From Embiotoca jacksoni (Eukaryota > Chordata > Actinopteri > Embiotocidae): a stretch of DNA of 64,000 nucleotides. This document shows positions 12,901-25,810 of the stretch, piece after piece (the first letter of the stretch is position 1; every line of letters starts with the position of its first letter). The notes under the pieces were generated by a model. The model did not search any database. It saw nothing but the letters and a program-made list of their open reading frames with translations, and was not told the DNA's origin. A program made the position numbers and the translations under genes. The stretch is taken from contig JAKOON010000004.1 in assembly GCA_022577435.1 (NCBI GenBank), positions 4,425,001-4,489,000 on the forward strand, in the 5' to 3' direction.

Positions 12901-15900
12901 TCTGGAAGAGCCAGTCTTCAGAAACAAAAGCTGTGGACAGGCTCTTTTGGCCAAAATCACCAATTTATGTTTGAAGAATAAACGTTTGGTGAGAAAAACG
13001 CATTGCACACTGTTGAATGTTTAATAATCAAATAAACTGACAAGACTGGGAGTAAAAAAATTCTAAATCAAGAACAAAAAGACTTTCTGCTGCCATATAA
13101 AGCATTTGAAAACTGTGATATCTGACAAACTGGCCTATATAAGTCCTGACCTATTAGGATGCACAAAACTTTCTCACGTTCCACCTCTATTTCTCAGTGT
13201 TTACCTCAGCTTTGAAACTATTCTTTTGTTCTTCTGCACCCCCCCCCCCCCTCCTCCCGCCCCTGCACAGATCACAGTCGCTCAGAGATGGACCTGTCAG
13301 CTCCTGGTTCTGAACCCAGTGATGATGCCCTCAGTCTCAGAAGCCGCTCGGTCCCTGGGTTTAACGAAACAGTAAGCGGCATCTGTCCGTCCCTTCTTCC
13401 TCCCACAGCTCCATCACGGCACACTGATCACGTATTTGGTTTTATTCAACACATTCATCACAATCACAGCTGAAGCTCTGAAGTTAAAGCAGCCTGATTT
13501 TTTAATCCCCACTTGTACTATACTGTAGTGTATAACCACATCAGGCTCGGGATCCGTGAGCTGATGAACTCGACGCGATGCGTCACATGTGGGCCTGAAT
13601 GTTAATTTCTCTTCAGAGCTCACTTCAAAGAGCATGACAAGCATCTAAACAGATGTAGGCTGAAAACAGGTTGAGGCTGTGACGGTCCGTATAGAGCTGC
13701 TTTGTCTGTGTGTTTACTGAGCATGCATTGCATTCAAAGCAGTCCACAGAAACACTCTGGGTTACTGAGGATTTGTTTTCTTAACCTACTCATCCATTCA
13801 TACTCACAAGTTTTCTGTAAACCCGATGGCATTGTGATTTTCCACGTGAAAAATGAATTACCACAGTCTGCCCTGACTTGTCTGTTTAAATTTATGGAAG
13901 CTGGCTGAAGTCCACCCACGCAGCTGCTGCGTTTAAAACAGTGCACAGTACAAAGACGCTCTGGCCAGCTTCCCAGATGTCAACCGGCTTTTGATTAAAT
14001 CTGAATGCTGTCATCCGCAGGAGTTTTCTGATGAGGATGCGGAGGAAGACATCGACGCCCTGATGTCGGCCCACAGCCAGACCCCCAGCCAGCGCCTGAG
14101 CAACACAGTGTCAGCGGTAACTCTCATTTTAAAGCTACAAAAACAAAAACAACAAAAACCAGATTCAGGGAGGTCCTGTGTGCTCACACACAATACAAAC
14201 ATCTACATGTTCATGGTTGGCATACTCTTAGTAGCACCTGATGTGTGAGTTGGGTGTGTTTGTTTAGTGTTGACTGTGTAAACAAAGTGTGTCACAAACA
14301 CCTTCCACACTTAGGAAACCCCGCTGCATTTCCATAAACTTGACTCAGTAGTAGTGTAATACTGCTCTGTGTATGAGAATAACGTTTGCGTATTTCAGTA
14401 TGTTAATGAGTTCTTCTTTGGAATTAAGTTCAGGATCAATATTAGCGGTCGTTTTAGATGGTGATATTTATCAGAGCAGATAGTTTTGGTGTTATTTGTC
14501 CAGGTTTGAACTATGTGTCTCTGGAGATAAATGCGTTTATATAAATGGAAAGAAGCTGCACTCGTGAATATTTTATATTACACAAAAGATCAACTGAGTG
14601 TGTGTAATGTGAAACGTGCTGCTTGTAATGATGACTCCTCAGGGAATTGTCATCACTTATATTAAGTGTCTTTTAGCTCATTGTTTTGGTTTTCTAGCCT
14701 ACAATGTTTGTACACGTCGACACTAATTGACGATATTGAAAATAACTCAATAATGATATTCCAGCACGACAACCGATCGTTCCACTCTGTGTAGTTTATC
14801 ATAGTTCACAACAACAGTAGAACGTCTGAGATGCGTCACGACGTCCCTCTCGTCAGACAATCTTATCAGACCCAAATATTACTGTTTTGGTCCAGTAAAG
14901 AGTCCATTTTGGGTTCACAACTTATACTCATGCCGCCAATCAAGCTTTGACTGTTCTGTCTCTTTTTTTCTTGTTGTTGTTGATGCTTTATTGATCTCAG
15001 AACATAATTGGACAAAAATGATGCCAATTGTCAGACCAACAACATCCTGACAACAACAACAGACTGTCACTCCTTCCCTTGTTACTCTACTGTCAACTGT
15101 TTATTTCCACTATTCTCTGTTTTGAGGTATTAATAGCTACAATCAAAACCACTGATGGCTGTTTTCTGGTGATCGTTGAGAGTAATACCTCTTTCACGCC
15201 GAGGGACCAGACAGGGTTATACCCACTTTGGTTTAGTGTTTGAAAAGGTCAACACGCGTTGACCTGGTTGGCTTTGTGGGTTGGACAAGGGTCAATTTCA
15301 ATGCAAATTGCACCCCACGGGTTGCTGTGTTGTTCCCCCACCTTTTATTTCCAGCCTGTGAGGTCTTTGTTATGCTTCTTATCCAGGTTTTAGCCGAGGA
15401 CCTGTCTGATCTGTCATGCTCAGGAAATTCAAACCTGTGTTGATTGACTTGGTTGGAATTGCCTAAAAAAAAGGATAAAGGTCGGTCAGATAACTTTGGA
15501 CTCTGGTCATTGGTTTGAAAGAATTACAACATCGACACTGCCACAGGAATGAGATGATGCTGTGATTGATCTGTTAAATTAAAATTTTCTAATTTCCTCA
15601 TCACATATTTAATTGAAATGTGTTGTATTGGGCTGGAGGCAGAAATGATAGATATGTCACGACATGGGCACATAAAACTAAAGTTATCATCATGATTTAA
15701 TTTAATATTCTCACACATGTTGAGTTAGAGCCCTTTTTATTTGACTTTATTTCCCATGTTTACTCTTGACTTGGTCACATGTTAATATCCTCTGGAGAAA
15801 AAGCCCGACAGCCAAAATAACTTATGTCACGACTCTCTGTTCAGCTTCTCTGTCTGTGTGTGTAACCTGATAATCACGATTCAAGATAAACAGACGTCCT

Positions 15901-18900
15901 GCCTGTGTGACGTCTGTCTTTATACTGTATACGTCACTGAGCTGCTGCTGGCAGCATGAATGGAGGTGGAACGAGCTGATGAGGGACATTTTGCAGATCG
16001 TTGATAGCCTATCTATGAATCGAGCTGTAATGTAGTCTGCCCACTGTGGTATGATTCACTGCACGAAGGGCCTCTGTGGACAAATGAGGTAGTATCAGTG
16101 ACAGGCATTTAAAGGTGTCGTTTCCAGGATCTGTTTGGAGTTTTTTCAAGCTTCAGTAAATTCTGTGTTATTATTTTTATTCTGCTTTATTTCAGTTTTA
16201 CTGAGTTCAAAATGAGCAACATATAAAGATTTTCTTGTGACTTCCTGGGAAACATTGGGGTTATTTTGCACCAGACTGAGCGTCTACAGCCATGTTGACA
16301 TCTGAACTCTCTCTGGTCTGAATATGGGCTTAGTGATAACACAGCTGATGCACTTTGAATGTCAGCATCTCATTCTGAATCAAATTATATCTCATGTAAG
16401 AGCACAAAGCTTTGTGATTCAAATGGTTTAATCAACTTTAAGATACCAACACCGCAGCAACAACATTTTCTGTTGTAATAATAGTTTGTACAAAATGGTA
16501 GTTTCTTACCTTTTCTGTCATCTACAGAGACACAAACTTGTTAAATCACTATGTGCTGCAATGTTTTCACAACAACACTCAAATGAACACAATGCTTCCA
16601 AGCTTTTAGGGTTTTTTAGTAAAACAAATGGGGTTAATAGTGAGACTGTACTTTCAGCTTGCTTATGTTTAGCATGGATCATGTTTACTTGGGACACCAT
16701 CTTAGTTTAACATGCAAGCATGATAGCGTTTGATCAAATCTATAGTATAGCTGAGGCTGAGTTATTTTGGGTTATTTTGGTTTATTGTGAGGGGAACAGA
16801 CATGTGCTAAACATCACAACATACTATCCAGACCAAACCAAAAATCTGTTTAACTGTCATTGAGATGTTTCAGTCTAATCCACTGAGACACATTAATCAC
16901 ACGACTAAAACAATTAGATAAATTTAACAAAATATTTAAATAAATAAATAAACATGATAAACATCCAGAGGAACATTTCCCTACTCTTCTCTCTCCCTGC
17001 TTGTGTGTTCCGTGCATCCACGCTGATTTCACAGCTGATTCCAGATGAGTTGTAATCTCTGTGGTTTCCTCGGATAATCACCATGGTAACCATGTGTAAT
17101 GGGGTTTCTTGGGGATGCTGTTAGAGCTCGGGTCTGTGCTGAGGGTCTGCCTCTATCACTAACACATCAAAGAGCTCAGTTCTCCCTCTTTTTCTTGTGC
17201 TTCTTCATCCCCTTGTTTATCTCTCTCTAAATGAATAGTCTTCCACTCCGGGCTCAGAACGAAGGTGGGGGTACCTCAATATCCCCGACTCGGATGCTGA
17301 GACTGTAAGTCTCCCCTTCGACATTTGTGTATGCATTAACATTCACCTCTACATTACAGAACAGTAAATGTGCATCAGAAAAGTATAAATATTACATGCA
17401 ACATTCAATAATAAACAGGTTTTTACTGACTGTACCGGTATACTCATAAATCTGCATGTTCACTGTGTGTTTGTGCTCATACTTGCCTCCTTTCTAACGT
17501 GACGGCAGCTTTAATTCTAAGCTCCTCACATTAAACTGGTCATTTATCACACTGGCTTCCAGCAAGAAATAAATGAGGTAGACTTTCCTGTGGAAAAAGC
17601 ATAGTGTGGCTCAACTCTGGCGTCTTGATTTATGCACTCCCTGGACAGCAATATTATTATCAGTGGAGTATGGCAGTTTTATTCTGTCCAGAACTGCAGC
17701 AGTCTTATTTTCCTGCCTTTTCTCAAGAAATCTTCCAGACATAATTACCTTCTGCGGTTGTAACGGTTTGGAGTCTTTTCTTTGCGAGATAGGTTTTGCA
17801 GGTAGACAATGTGAAGAATTTTTTAATTTAACGGATTGTCATGGGAACCTGATGAGGTCCAGCCCCACAAGTCAGCATTAACTCTCTGGAAGTAGCTGGT
17901 TATAATAAGCTCACATCATTAGCAGCTGTCACTCTTCTTTGTTTTACATGGTTACCTTTAGGGCTTTTTATTGACTTTCTTATTCTGATTCTAAACATTT
18001 CTATTCCAAGTTCCTTTTATTTGACGGAGAAGTCTTTTTATTTTGTTATGGCTTGGAATCAGAGCAGTAACTTTGATGTTAAGTGAGTTGTCCGTCAAAA
18101 GCAAGTAATTTTTAAACAAAAATTACATCACTTTAGATTCTCATTTGTGAGGTTTTTCTGCTTGGCTTGTGCCACGTGAGCGTGAATTTAATTTCTTTTG
18201 ATTTTTGGAAAGTTCAAATAAGTAAATAAGTAGCCACAGATTTTATTCCATTCATGCTCTTCCAGGGCTGCTGTTTTATTTCTGCTGTGTTTCATCAGCT
18301 CTCTGTCACCCTTCTGATGCTGTTATTTTCTTCACTTTGCTTGCATCCCGTGCTGCTCTGCTTCCTTTCCTTTCTCCTCGGAGCCTCTCCCGCTCTCATA
18401 TCTCCGTCTCTATCTCTTGTTTTGGCTTCACAGAGCAGCATAAACAGCATGATGAGCATGTACAGCGAGACTGGTGACTATGGCAACGCCAGGGTGAGCG
18501 GCGAGATTCTGCTGAACATCAGCTACAGCTACAAAACCGGTGCTCTCAACGTCCTGGTGAAAGAGTGTCACAACTTGGCAACCGGAGACGAGAGGAGGCA
18601 GCGCACAGACGCGTAAGAGTGCATTAATTGTAATAGTGCATACCATTAATTCTATTAAAGGAACACATTTTAGGGAACATTCTTTAAATTAGATGGGACA
18701 AAATTTAAGTTCAGTGTGCAGATTGGTCCGGGATGTGTTTGACACAAAGACTAAACAAAGAAAAAAAAATGTACCTTCAGTAACTCTTAAAGTATTTAAA
18801 TCTATCAAACCGCTAACTTAACATGGAGGGCAGAGTAGTTAACGTTATATAGTCATTATACAGTTATTATCTATAATAATTACTTTTGAGTAAGTTTTTC

Positions 18901-21900
18901 ATGTTTAATTTGTATCCTATATTTACTGATTCTAATTCTTGTTCAGCTTCTGAAACCTTTTCATAACAATGTTTAAACAGCAAAATTTGGAGGAGCTTTG
19001 CCAAAAAGTGATATCAGCCAATATATTTTTATTCGATCTGATTTTTCCCAGATTATTGATCGTCCTCCGAAGTCCAGTATTTTCCAGGAATCATAGAAAT
19101 CAGATATGCCATGTTGTTGGTATAAACAAGATCAAACAGAAATCCGTGAATTCCTTGTGTTCCTGCAGAGCATGTCTGAGTCATCGTGTCTTTCTTTTGG
19201 CAGGTATGTGAAGACTTACCTGCTGCCAGATATGTCACGACAAAGCAAGAGGAAGACGAGCGTCAAGGCCAAGACCATTAACCCTGTTTTCAACGAGAAT
19301 CTGAGGGTTTGTGGCAGAAAAAATCGATAAGCACAGACGAGAATCTGAATTAACATCTTTTATCATGAAGAAACACTGAGCTGAAGTTTCCTTGTTTGCT
19401 CTTTTTTAGTACGTGATCAGCCACTCGCAGCTGGAGACCCGAACCCTGCAGGTGTCCGTGTGGCACCACGACCGGTTTGGACACAACAACTTCCTGGGAG
19501 AAGTGGAGCTGACCTTTGACTCCTGGGAGTTCGATTCCCAGTTAGAGGAGTGGTACAACCTGCAGCCCAAGGTAAGAACCACAGTCTTCTCTGTCCACCA
19601 GGTACAAACACATTCAAAGACAAGTATTTGAGAGGTTTGTGAATGTTTTTTGGGTTTTTTTTGTATGTGTAGATGGAGAGTTGTATAGACTCCACAATGC
19701 AGTACAACGGAGAACTGACTGTTGTGTTGAAGTACATACCTGCAGAGAAGAACCTCACGCTACCTTTGGACCAAGTACAAGGTACGTCCATCACTGTAAC
19801 GACCATTTCACCATATATTATTCTGTGTATGCTCATTTTGTTTAAATCATAATACTTTATTCAAATCATGTTATTGCACAAAGTTTAGGTGTCACATTCA
19901 GTGCATTATTCTATAGACTGACAGACAGACAGATGATTGATTGATTTATTAATTAATTAATCCACAAAAGGAATATGAAGAGTTTTAACATCAATTCGTA
20001 TAAATAAGTCATAAAACACACATAACTGACATCGAGGATTTTAATAAAAAACACACACATAAACTACTGCAGTAGAAACTTCATAAAATTATAGAATAAA
20101 ACAGAAAAAAAGAGTTTACGATGTAGCTCTAATTGCGCTAATTAAATGTAGAATGTGCATTGTTTATTGGTACTCAGAGGGTGAGACTATCCTCCCGGCA
20201 CAGAGGGGAATCATTATACTGTGTATTGTTATTGTGGTGGGCAGAATGGACTTCCAATAGCGATCCTTATTATAGAGGAACTGAAGAAGCCTCAGACTGA
20301 GAACACTGCTTTCTGAGCAGTGGGTCGTGTAGGGGATGTGATTTGTAGTCCATTATGTTGAGCAGTTTGTGCAGCATTTTCCTCTCAAAGACCAACTGCG
20401 GGTGCTCCGTCTTTATCAGCTCATTCAGTTTCTTAGTGTTTCTGGCTTTGATGCTGCTGTCACAATTGAGGGCTGCAAAGAAAATGTGGTCTTGCAACAA
20501 CAGACTGGTAGAAGATGCAACATCTTCATCTCTATTCACATTAACGGACCTAACAACATTAAAGGACCTAAACTTCCTAAAGTAGCAGTCTGCTCTGTCC
20601 CTTCCTGTAGACAGCCTCAGTGGTACATTTGCAGTCCCTCCACCTCCTTCACATCTTCTCCCAGGATGGCGGTCAGCTAAGTCCTGGTCCTCCTGAAGTC
20701 CTGGTCTTCAAGTCCACAACCATCTCCTTTGTCTTGGCCACGTTTAAGAGGCGGTGGTTGTTCCTACACCACACCACCACTTTACTGTATTCAGTCTCCT
20801 TTCCACCATGGACACACCTCACAACTGCAGAGTCCTCTGAGACTTTCCGCAGATAACAGGACTCTGAGTTTTACTGGAAGTCTGAGGAATACAGCGTAAA
20901 GTGGAGAGGAGAGAGCTCAGTCCCCTGCGCTGTGCTGCTAACCACCTGCTCAGACACACAAACTGGTTTGTCTGTCAGGCAGTCAGTGAACCAGGAGGTT
21001 TTGGTGGTGTTTACCTGCAGCTTCTCTAACAGCAGTGTCAGCTGTATTCTGTTAAAGAAGAAATCAAAGAACATGATCCTCACAGTGCTGCCAGCTCCAT
21101 TCAGGTGTTGATGACATCCTCAACTTATAAGAGCTCTTAACAGAAGTTATGTGATGTCTACACTCGGTGAAGTTTTCACACCAGAAACACTAAATTCCAG
21201 CTTGTTATTTTTGTTTTTTTATAAATATGCATGCATGATACACAGACTGTGCTACAAATCTCAAACATCTGGCTCAAAAAGAAAAATTCAGATTTGATTC
21301 TTACGCTGAAACAAAACTTCTGATTGGATTATAGTGGTATCCTGAACACTCAAGCTGCTGCGGTGACCCATAAACCACTGGACGCCATGGACCACTGTGC
21401 ACTTTGATTTATTGATGTGGGCAGCCATCACAATCACCACAATGAGCTGTATGAAAAGGTCAAATGGTCATCGCTGGCATTTAGAGAGCATCAGCATATC
21501 TGCGTCTTCATTAATACGAGCTCGCTATCCAAGCTGCTGAGATATTTAACATCTTTAGATGAATTCAGAGCGAATAACCAGATCACAGGAGAGATTCTTC
21601 GCACTCTTCCTAGTTCCTCTGAGAGATTTTAACGCTTTTCTAGTTCATATTTCCAATAACGTCTGCAGCTGTTTTATTTCGTGTGGTCATGTGTGATGTT
21701 CAGGTAAAATATTTTCACTGTTGAGATCTTGTGTGAAAGTAATTTCTTTCTCAGGTCTCTCTTTCAAAAAAGAACTCAAACTCGCAGACACTTCCTCAAT
21801 AATGAATAACGCTTAAATCACTGCATTAAAAAAGCATCATGAGGCCGGTACATGAATCCACAGGCTGACGACGTCTGACATTTACCTCGATCTGATCATA

Positions 21901-24466
21901 TTCAGAGTTTTGCAACTTTTTTTTTTTTTTTTTTTACTGTCTTTTACAGTTAATACTGAGTCTCTCTTTAGATTTCTGTGGGTTTAATGTCATGTCTAAC
22001 TGCAGTCTGTTGACACCTGAAGGTTGCTCATTCATTCTTTGTTTAAAAGAAACACACATGCTCATTATCGTATTACGTTTACGTACCTTTCTTTGTACAT
22101 ACAAGTTGCATGCGTGTCTTGTGTGCATAAGTTGTCCTTGCTTGTGATCATTGCAAACTTGTTTGATTTCTGAAGTGTTTCATGAATAAACCAGAAACTG
22201 TGCACTAATGATTGTTTATTCTGTTTCTCTGTCTGCCCTCCCTAACCCCTCCCCCCTTAACCACCCCCCCTCTCCTTCCTCCTCTGCAGTGAAGAAGAGT
22301 TTCCTGAAAGGCAAGAAGGCGAGCAGCTTCACTCTGCCTAAAGGGGGCATGGTTGAGCTGCTGGTCAAAGGAGCCAAAAATCTAACTGCTGTCAAGTCTG
22401 GAGGCACTTCTGATCCTTTTGTGAAAGGGTGAGGCGAGTTTGAGTTTTGAATGGAGGGGCAGAGTGGGACCAGGTTTTATGTCCGGCTTTGTGTCTGTTT
22501 GGGCTTGTTTTGTACCTCCCTGTAGACATTTTGCAGCTCTTTGTGATTGTATTGAATCTCTTTGTAGATGTTTGCAATCACATCAAACAACGTTATGTCC
22601 ATTTTAATTCTCTTTGGAGTCATTTTCTTTCCTTTTATAGTTGTCTTGCTTCTCTTCGTTTTCATTCTGTGTCTTTCTGTAGATTGTTTTTCCACTTTTT
22701 AACCATTTTGCTATAATCACAGCAAAGAAAACTGAAGCTGTGAGCTACAGTCTGGCAGAGTAAAACTACATTTCTGCAGCTCTCCTGTTCATTTTTTGTG
22801 ACTTGGTCTTTGTTTTGAGTCTTTTGACTCACAATAAATGTTAACAGTCACTTCACACAGATGATCCCTGTACCTGTTCAATAATTCCTCCATGATACTG
22901 AGCCAAGATGTTATTTTTTAAAATCACAGTTTCAGTAGTGTGTAGTGAGTTGTCTTCTCTCCCTCAGATATCTCCTCCCTGACAGCAACAAGTCAACCAA
23001 GCACAAGACGGCGGTGGAGCGACGCACCGTAAACCCACAGTGGAACCACACCTTCACCTACTGCGGCCTGCAGTCAGGAGACCTGAACAACGTCTGCCTG
23101 GAGCTCACTGTGTGGGACAAAGAAGCTCTGGCCAGCAACGTCTTCCTGGGAGGACTCAGGCTGGGAGCTGGCACAGGTAAGATTGTCTGGGAGGAAAAGA
23201 AAATAATCAGGTTAGACAGTGTTTGTATGTGAGAAGACATTTCCACGTCGTTTTCAGAATTCCAAACAAGGTAGTAAAACCTCTGAAAAGGTCTCGGTGG
23301 ACTTAAGAGCTTTACTCACTTTGAGGAGGCTGACATGTATAACTTCTGGAATAATTTAATGTTGCATTGTTCATTATGGGTAAGCCTCTTTTCAACTTTC
23401 AAGTGTGAGATGTGTGATTGTGGAGAAGTGGAAAGTGGGATCTATTTTCAGTTTTTTTATTTATTTTTTTTACACCCTATGATTATTCGAGAGTAGTTTT
23501 TCCACGAAATGGTTCACAAAGCCCTAAAACCTTCGGGTGTTCAAATGTTAACAAATAAATGGTTGTTTATCTTGGATGCCTTTTAAAGGGCCAGTTAAAC
23601 ATTATTGTTTACAATAATCAAAAGAAAATTCATTGAGCTCTTATGTCAGTTCGTTTAGTTTGGCACTGCAGCCAGTTGGCTTAGCAGAGAGAAAATGTCA
23701 GCTGAGAAGCAACCACTAAGTTTTCCATAACATGTTTGTCTAAAAGCTTAAAGACACGCTGACTTCCTGCTGACTCTACAAAATCACCACAGGTGGCATA
23801 AAAATAGTCAGCACAATACTCATCTGATTGTGTAAATTATTGAAATCAGTTTATTTTTATTTTATCCTCATGTTATGCATTTCAAAGTAGTGTATACAAA
23901 TTTAACTTATTTACAACACAATAATGTAGTTGTATGTAGCTATGAGGACATTTCAAAATATGTATTAATGTACAGTATTTGTGAGTAATTCTAATGTGTC
24001 TGCCTCCATCCAAAATTTACAAAAAGAAAGTTTTTAGCCATATCTGGTACAATACATGTATTGTGCATTGCTCTTGTTGAATAAATCATAAAAAGATATA
24101 ATATTTCTACATTACTACATCTGCGTTTTACTATTTACCCATTTATTATCTGTTTTTATGACATTTTTGTGCTGCATACTGCTAATAAATGCTTTGTCAT
24201 CATGAATTAATCAGATCTCTAAACTGGAGTGTTGAGGGAGTGTTGATGGCCTCAGGGCTCTCTAGTTGTTCTAACAAGGTAAAACAAATGTTTATGTGTT
24301 TATCTCTACTCCACGCCTTCAAGGCAAAAGCTACGGGAACGAGGTGGACTGGATGGACTCATACGGGGAGGAGCAGCAGCTGTGGCAACGCATGATTGAG
24401 AACCCAGAGGTCTCTCAGGAGTGTACTCTGATGCTGCGATCCAGCATGCGCAAGCACAACACATGA
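5620..24466 (+). CDS. sytl5: synaptotagmin-like protein 5 (Slp5), 17 coding exons, 746 aa
   Basis: Slp family proteins bind Rab27 through an N-terminal Slp homology domain (SHD) and bind membranes through two C-terminal C2 domains, so they tether secretory vesicles to the plasma membrane. Coding exons: 5620-5738, 5827-6042, 7766-7878, 8831-8942, 9918-10058, 10912-11014, 11114-11243, 13271-13371, 14021-14116, 17239-17304, 18434-18612, 19204-19306, 19410-19571, 19673-19781, 22290-22428, 22968-23176, 24324-24466. All junctions keep phase, all introns are GT-AG, and the sum is 2241 nt including TGA. Exon 6 could instead end at 11020 (in-frame, 2 residues longer). Residues 1-130 are the SHD with a zinc finger, about 131-420 a Ser-rich linker, about 421-545 C2A and about 600-725 C2B. 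From memory human SYTL5 is about 730 aa with the same domain order. The zinc finger excludes zinc-finger-less Slp1/Slp2; SYTL5 rather than SYTL4 rests on length, linker and synteny. Convergent with srpx. Confidence 0.95.
9480..9720 (-). repeat. dispersed repeat family C in sytl5 intron 4
   Basis: TCATCATCTGAGCACCATGA, GATTTCATGGCAATCCAATG, TCACCCTCTAGGGACCCTGA and AACCAACAGACCAGCGTGAC follow the family order. It lies a little upstream of the TG microsatellite and exon 5 acceptor. Confidence 0.5.
9800..9917 (+). repeat. TG microsatellite forming the acceptor tract of sytl5 exon 5
   Basis: About 40 uninterrupted TG units (9837-9915) after a TGTGTC-rich lead-in, ending directly in the TAG acceptor at 9915-9917. 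No separate polypyrimidine tract exists between the repeat and the exon. Confidence 0.95.
18434..19781 (+). CDS. sytl5: sytl5 exons 11-14: C2A domain and C2A-C2B linker
   Basis: Exon 11 begins the C2A beta-sandwich (GEILLNISYSYKTGALNVLV, residues 423-441). Loop 1 holds D451 and D458. Loop 3 reads WHHDRFGHNN (residues 511-520), so of the three aspartates usual in calcium-binding loop 3 only the middle one (D514) is present; the first is H512 and the last is N519/N520. Exon 14 adds a strand (NGELTVVLKYIP) and the linker. A weakened or calcium-independent C2A is inferred. Confidence 0.92.
19915..21115 (-). mobile_element. 5'-truncated, broken LINE (non-LTR retrotransposon), antisense in sytl5 intron 14
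   Basis: Read on the minus strand, 21110-20870 resembles the reverse-transcriptase segment with KTSWFTDCLTDKPV and TAQGTELSPLHFTLYSSDF (a degraded QG..LSP.LF.LY..D block). 20790-20690 reads NHRLLNVAKTKEMVVDLKTR (thumb region), and 20480-20270 reads RKMLHKLLNIMDYKSHPLHD, the C-terminal region typical of fish L2/Rex-like LINEs. Frames are broken between blocks by indels, and the 5' part including any endonuclease is missing. A tail of GTCT repeats lies at about 19915-19940. Inactive. The clade is uncertain. Confidence 0.75.
22290..24466 (+). CDS. sytl5: sytl5 exons 15-17: C2B domain and C-terminus
   Basis: Exon 15 gives loop 1 of C2B (SGGTSDPFVKGYLLPD, with D625), exon 16 the core strands and loop 3 (VWDKEALASNVFLGG, a single Asp at its first position), and exon 17 the C-terminal helix (EVDWMDSYGEEQQLWQRMIE) ending ...RKHNT then TGA at 24464-24466. 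The last acceptor is a simple CAAG. The loops carry fewer acidic residues than synaptotagmin C2B, suggesting calcium-independent membrane or protein binding. The C-terminal WxxMIENPE-type segment is characteristic of tandem-C2 Slp proteins. Confidence 0.93.
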
Positions 24467-25349
24467 GCTGGATCGGAGAGGATAAAAGAGAATAACAGAG
24501 GGAGAAGAGAAAGAAGTGGTCTGAAGGCTTGAGGAGAGAGCTGGGGGAGTGGAGCGCTTAAGGAAAAAAAAAAAAAAAAAAACAGTAAGGGAGGGTTGAG
24601 AACACCCATAAAGGAACAGAGACCGTCCCTCTCCCTACTACTACTACTACTACCACCAGACCCCTTCTCCTGTCTCCACAACAGCCAGTCATGCCTTACT
24701 CACTCATCCACATGAGCACTGCTGTTTACGCTGAGAATACCTGTTGTATGTCACTTACTTTACCTTGAGAATACGCACACAGTGACTCCTGATCTGTCCC
24801 TCCTGGTCTCTGTGAGTCCTTTCTGCATGTAGTCACAGCTGACGGAGACCATTTGTAAGGCATTAGACGAGGCACTGATCAATGATATATAAACATAAAC
24901 ATTCCCCTTTATGAGCAACCAAGCTGCATCCTGCATCCAGATTACTTCACCAGGAAAAAGATTACCAGAGCACCGTGGAGTTCATCCTAAAAGCTACTCT
25001 GTAATTCTTACATTTTAAAAGTTAGAAATTAACACAACAGCATTTTTTGCTGGAGGTAAAAACAGAAGTTCAGATTTTTTTTTTTTTAATGTTTTTAAAA
25101 AACTACAACTGAAACTAACTTTACTGATTATTTTTAGTATATAGTTTACAAAATGCCAAAACATCTGGGTAAATTACCATCTAATGGTAGAGCTGTAGGC
25201 AAACATCTGTTGTCCAACCAACAGTCAAAAACCCAGAAAACACTTTCTCCACCAAATTTACAATTTAACAGCAAAAAGACCAAAAATGCTGGAAGCATCA
25301 GGTGTTGGGTATTTTTAGCTGTGTTAACGGCTCCATGGATGGAAAACCA

Positions 25350-25810
25350 CTGGTGGGATTGTCTTAAATTTTTTTCAATTTTCAGGGTCCTCACAGGATG
25401 TATCCTCAGAACTTTCATGAGTCCCTGAGATCATTTAGCACAATCGGCAAGTCAAAGTTTTCACTTATCCTGTGGTGAAGTATTTCAGTATTTACTGAAT
25501 AGCACAAAATCCTCTGCAGACGTTCATTGTTCCAAAATGACATATCCTAGTGAAACTGACTTCCTCTAGTGACAACCTGAGGTTCACATTTGCATTTTCA
25601 GTGAAAGGACATGATAGATAAGTTAACGGTACACTGTCGTGACATCTTGGTCAGACCTTTTTTAGTTTGTCCAGTACAAAACTTGCAACAATAATAATTC
25701 CCATTAGCCTCAGCGGTACTATGTGTTGTATTAATTATCAAATGTTTGCATGCTAACATGCTAAACTAAAACGGTGAACAATACAGCAGCTAAACATGAG
25801 CCATTCTCAT
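25350..25810 (+). repeat. dispersed repeat family C in the sytl5 3' region
   Basis: Includes CTCACAGGATGTATCCTCAG, GACTTCCTCTAGTGACAACC and GCATGCTAACATGCTAAAC, followed by GGTGAACAATACAGCAGCTA, the usual family C tail. Heavily diverged. If sytl5 uses a distal poly(A) site, this repeat lies in its 3' UTR. Confidence 0.5.
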
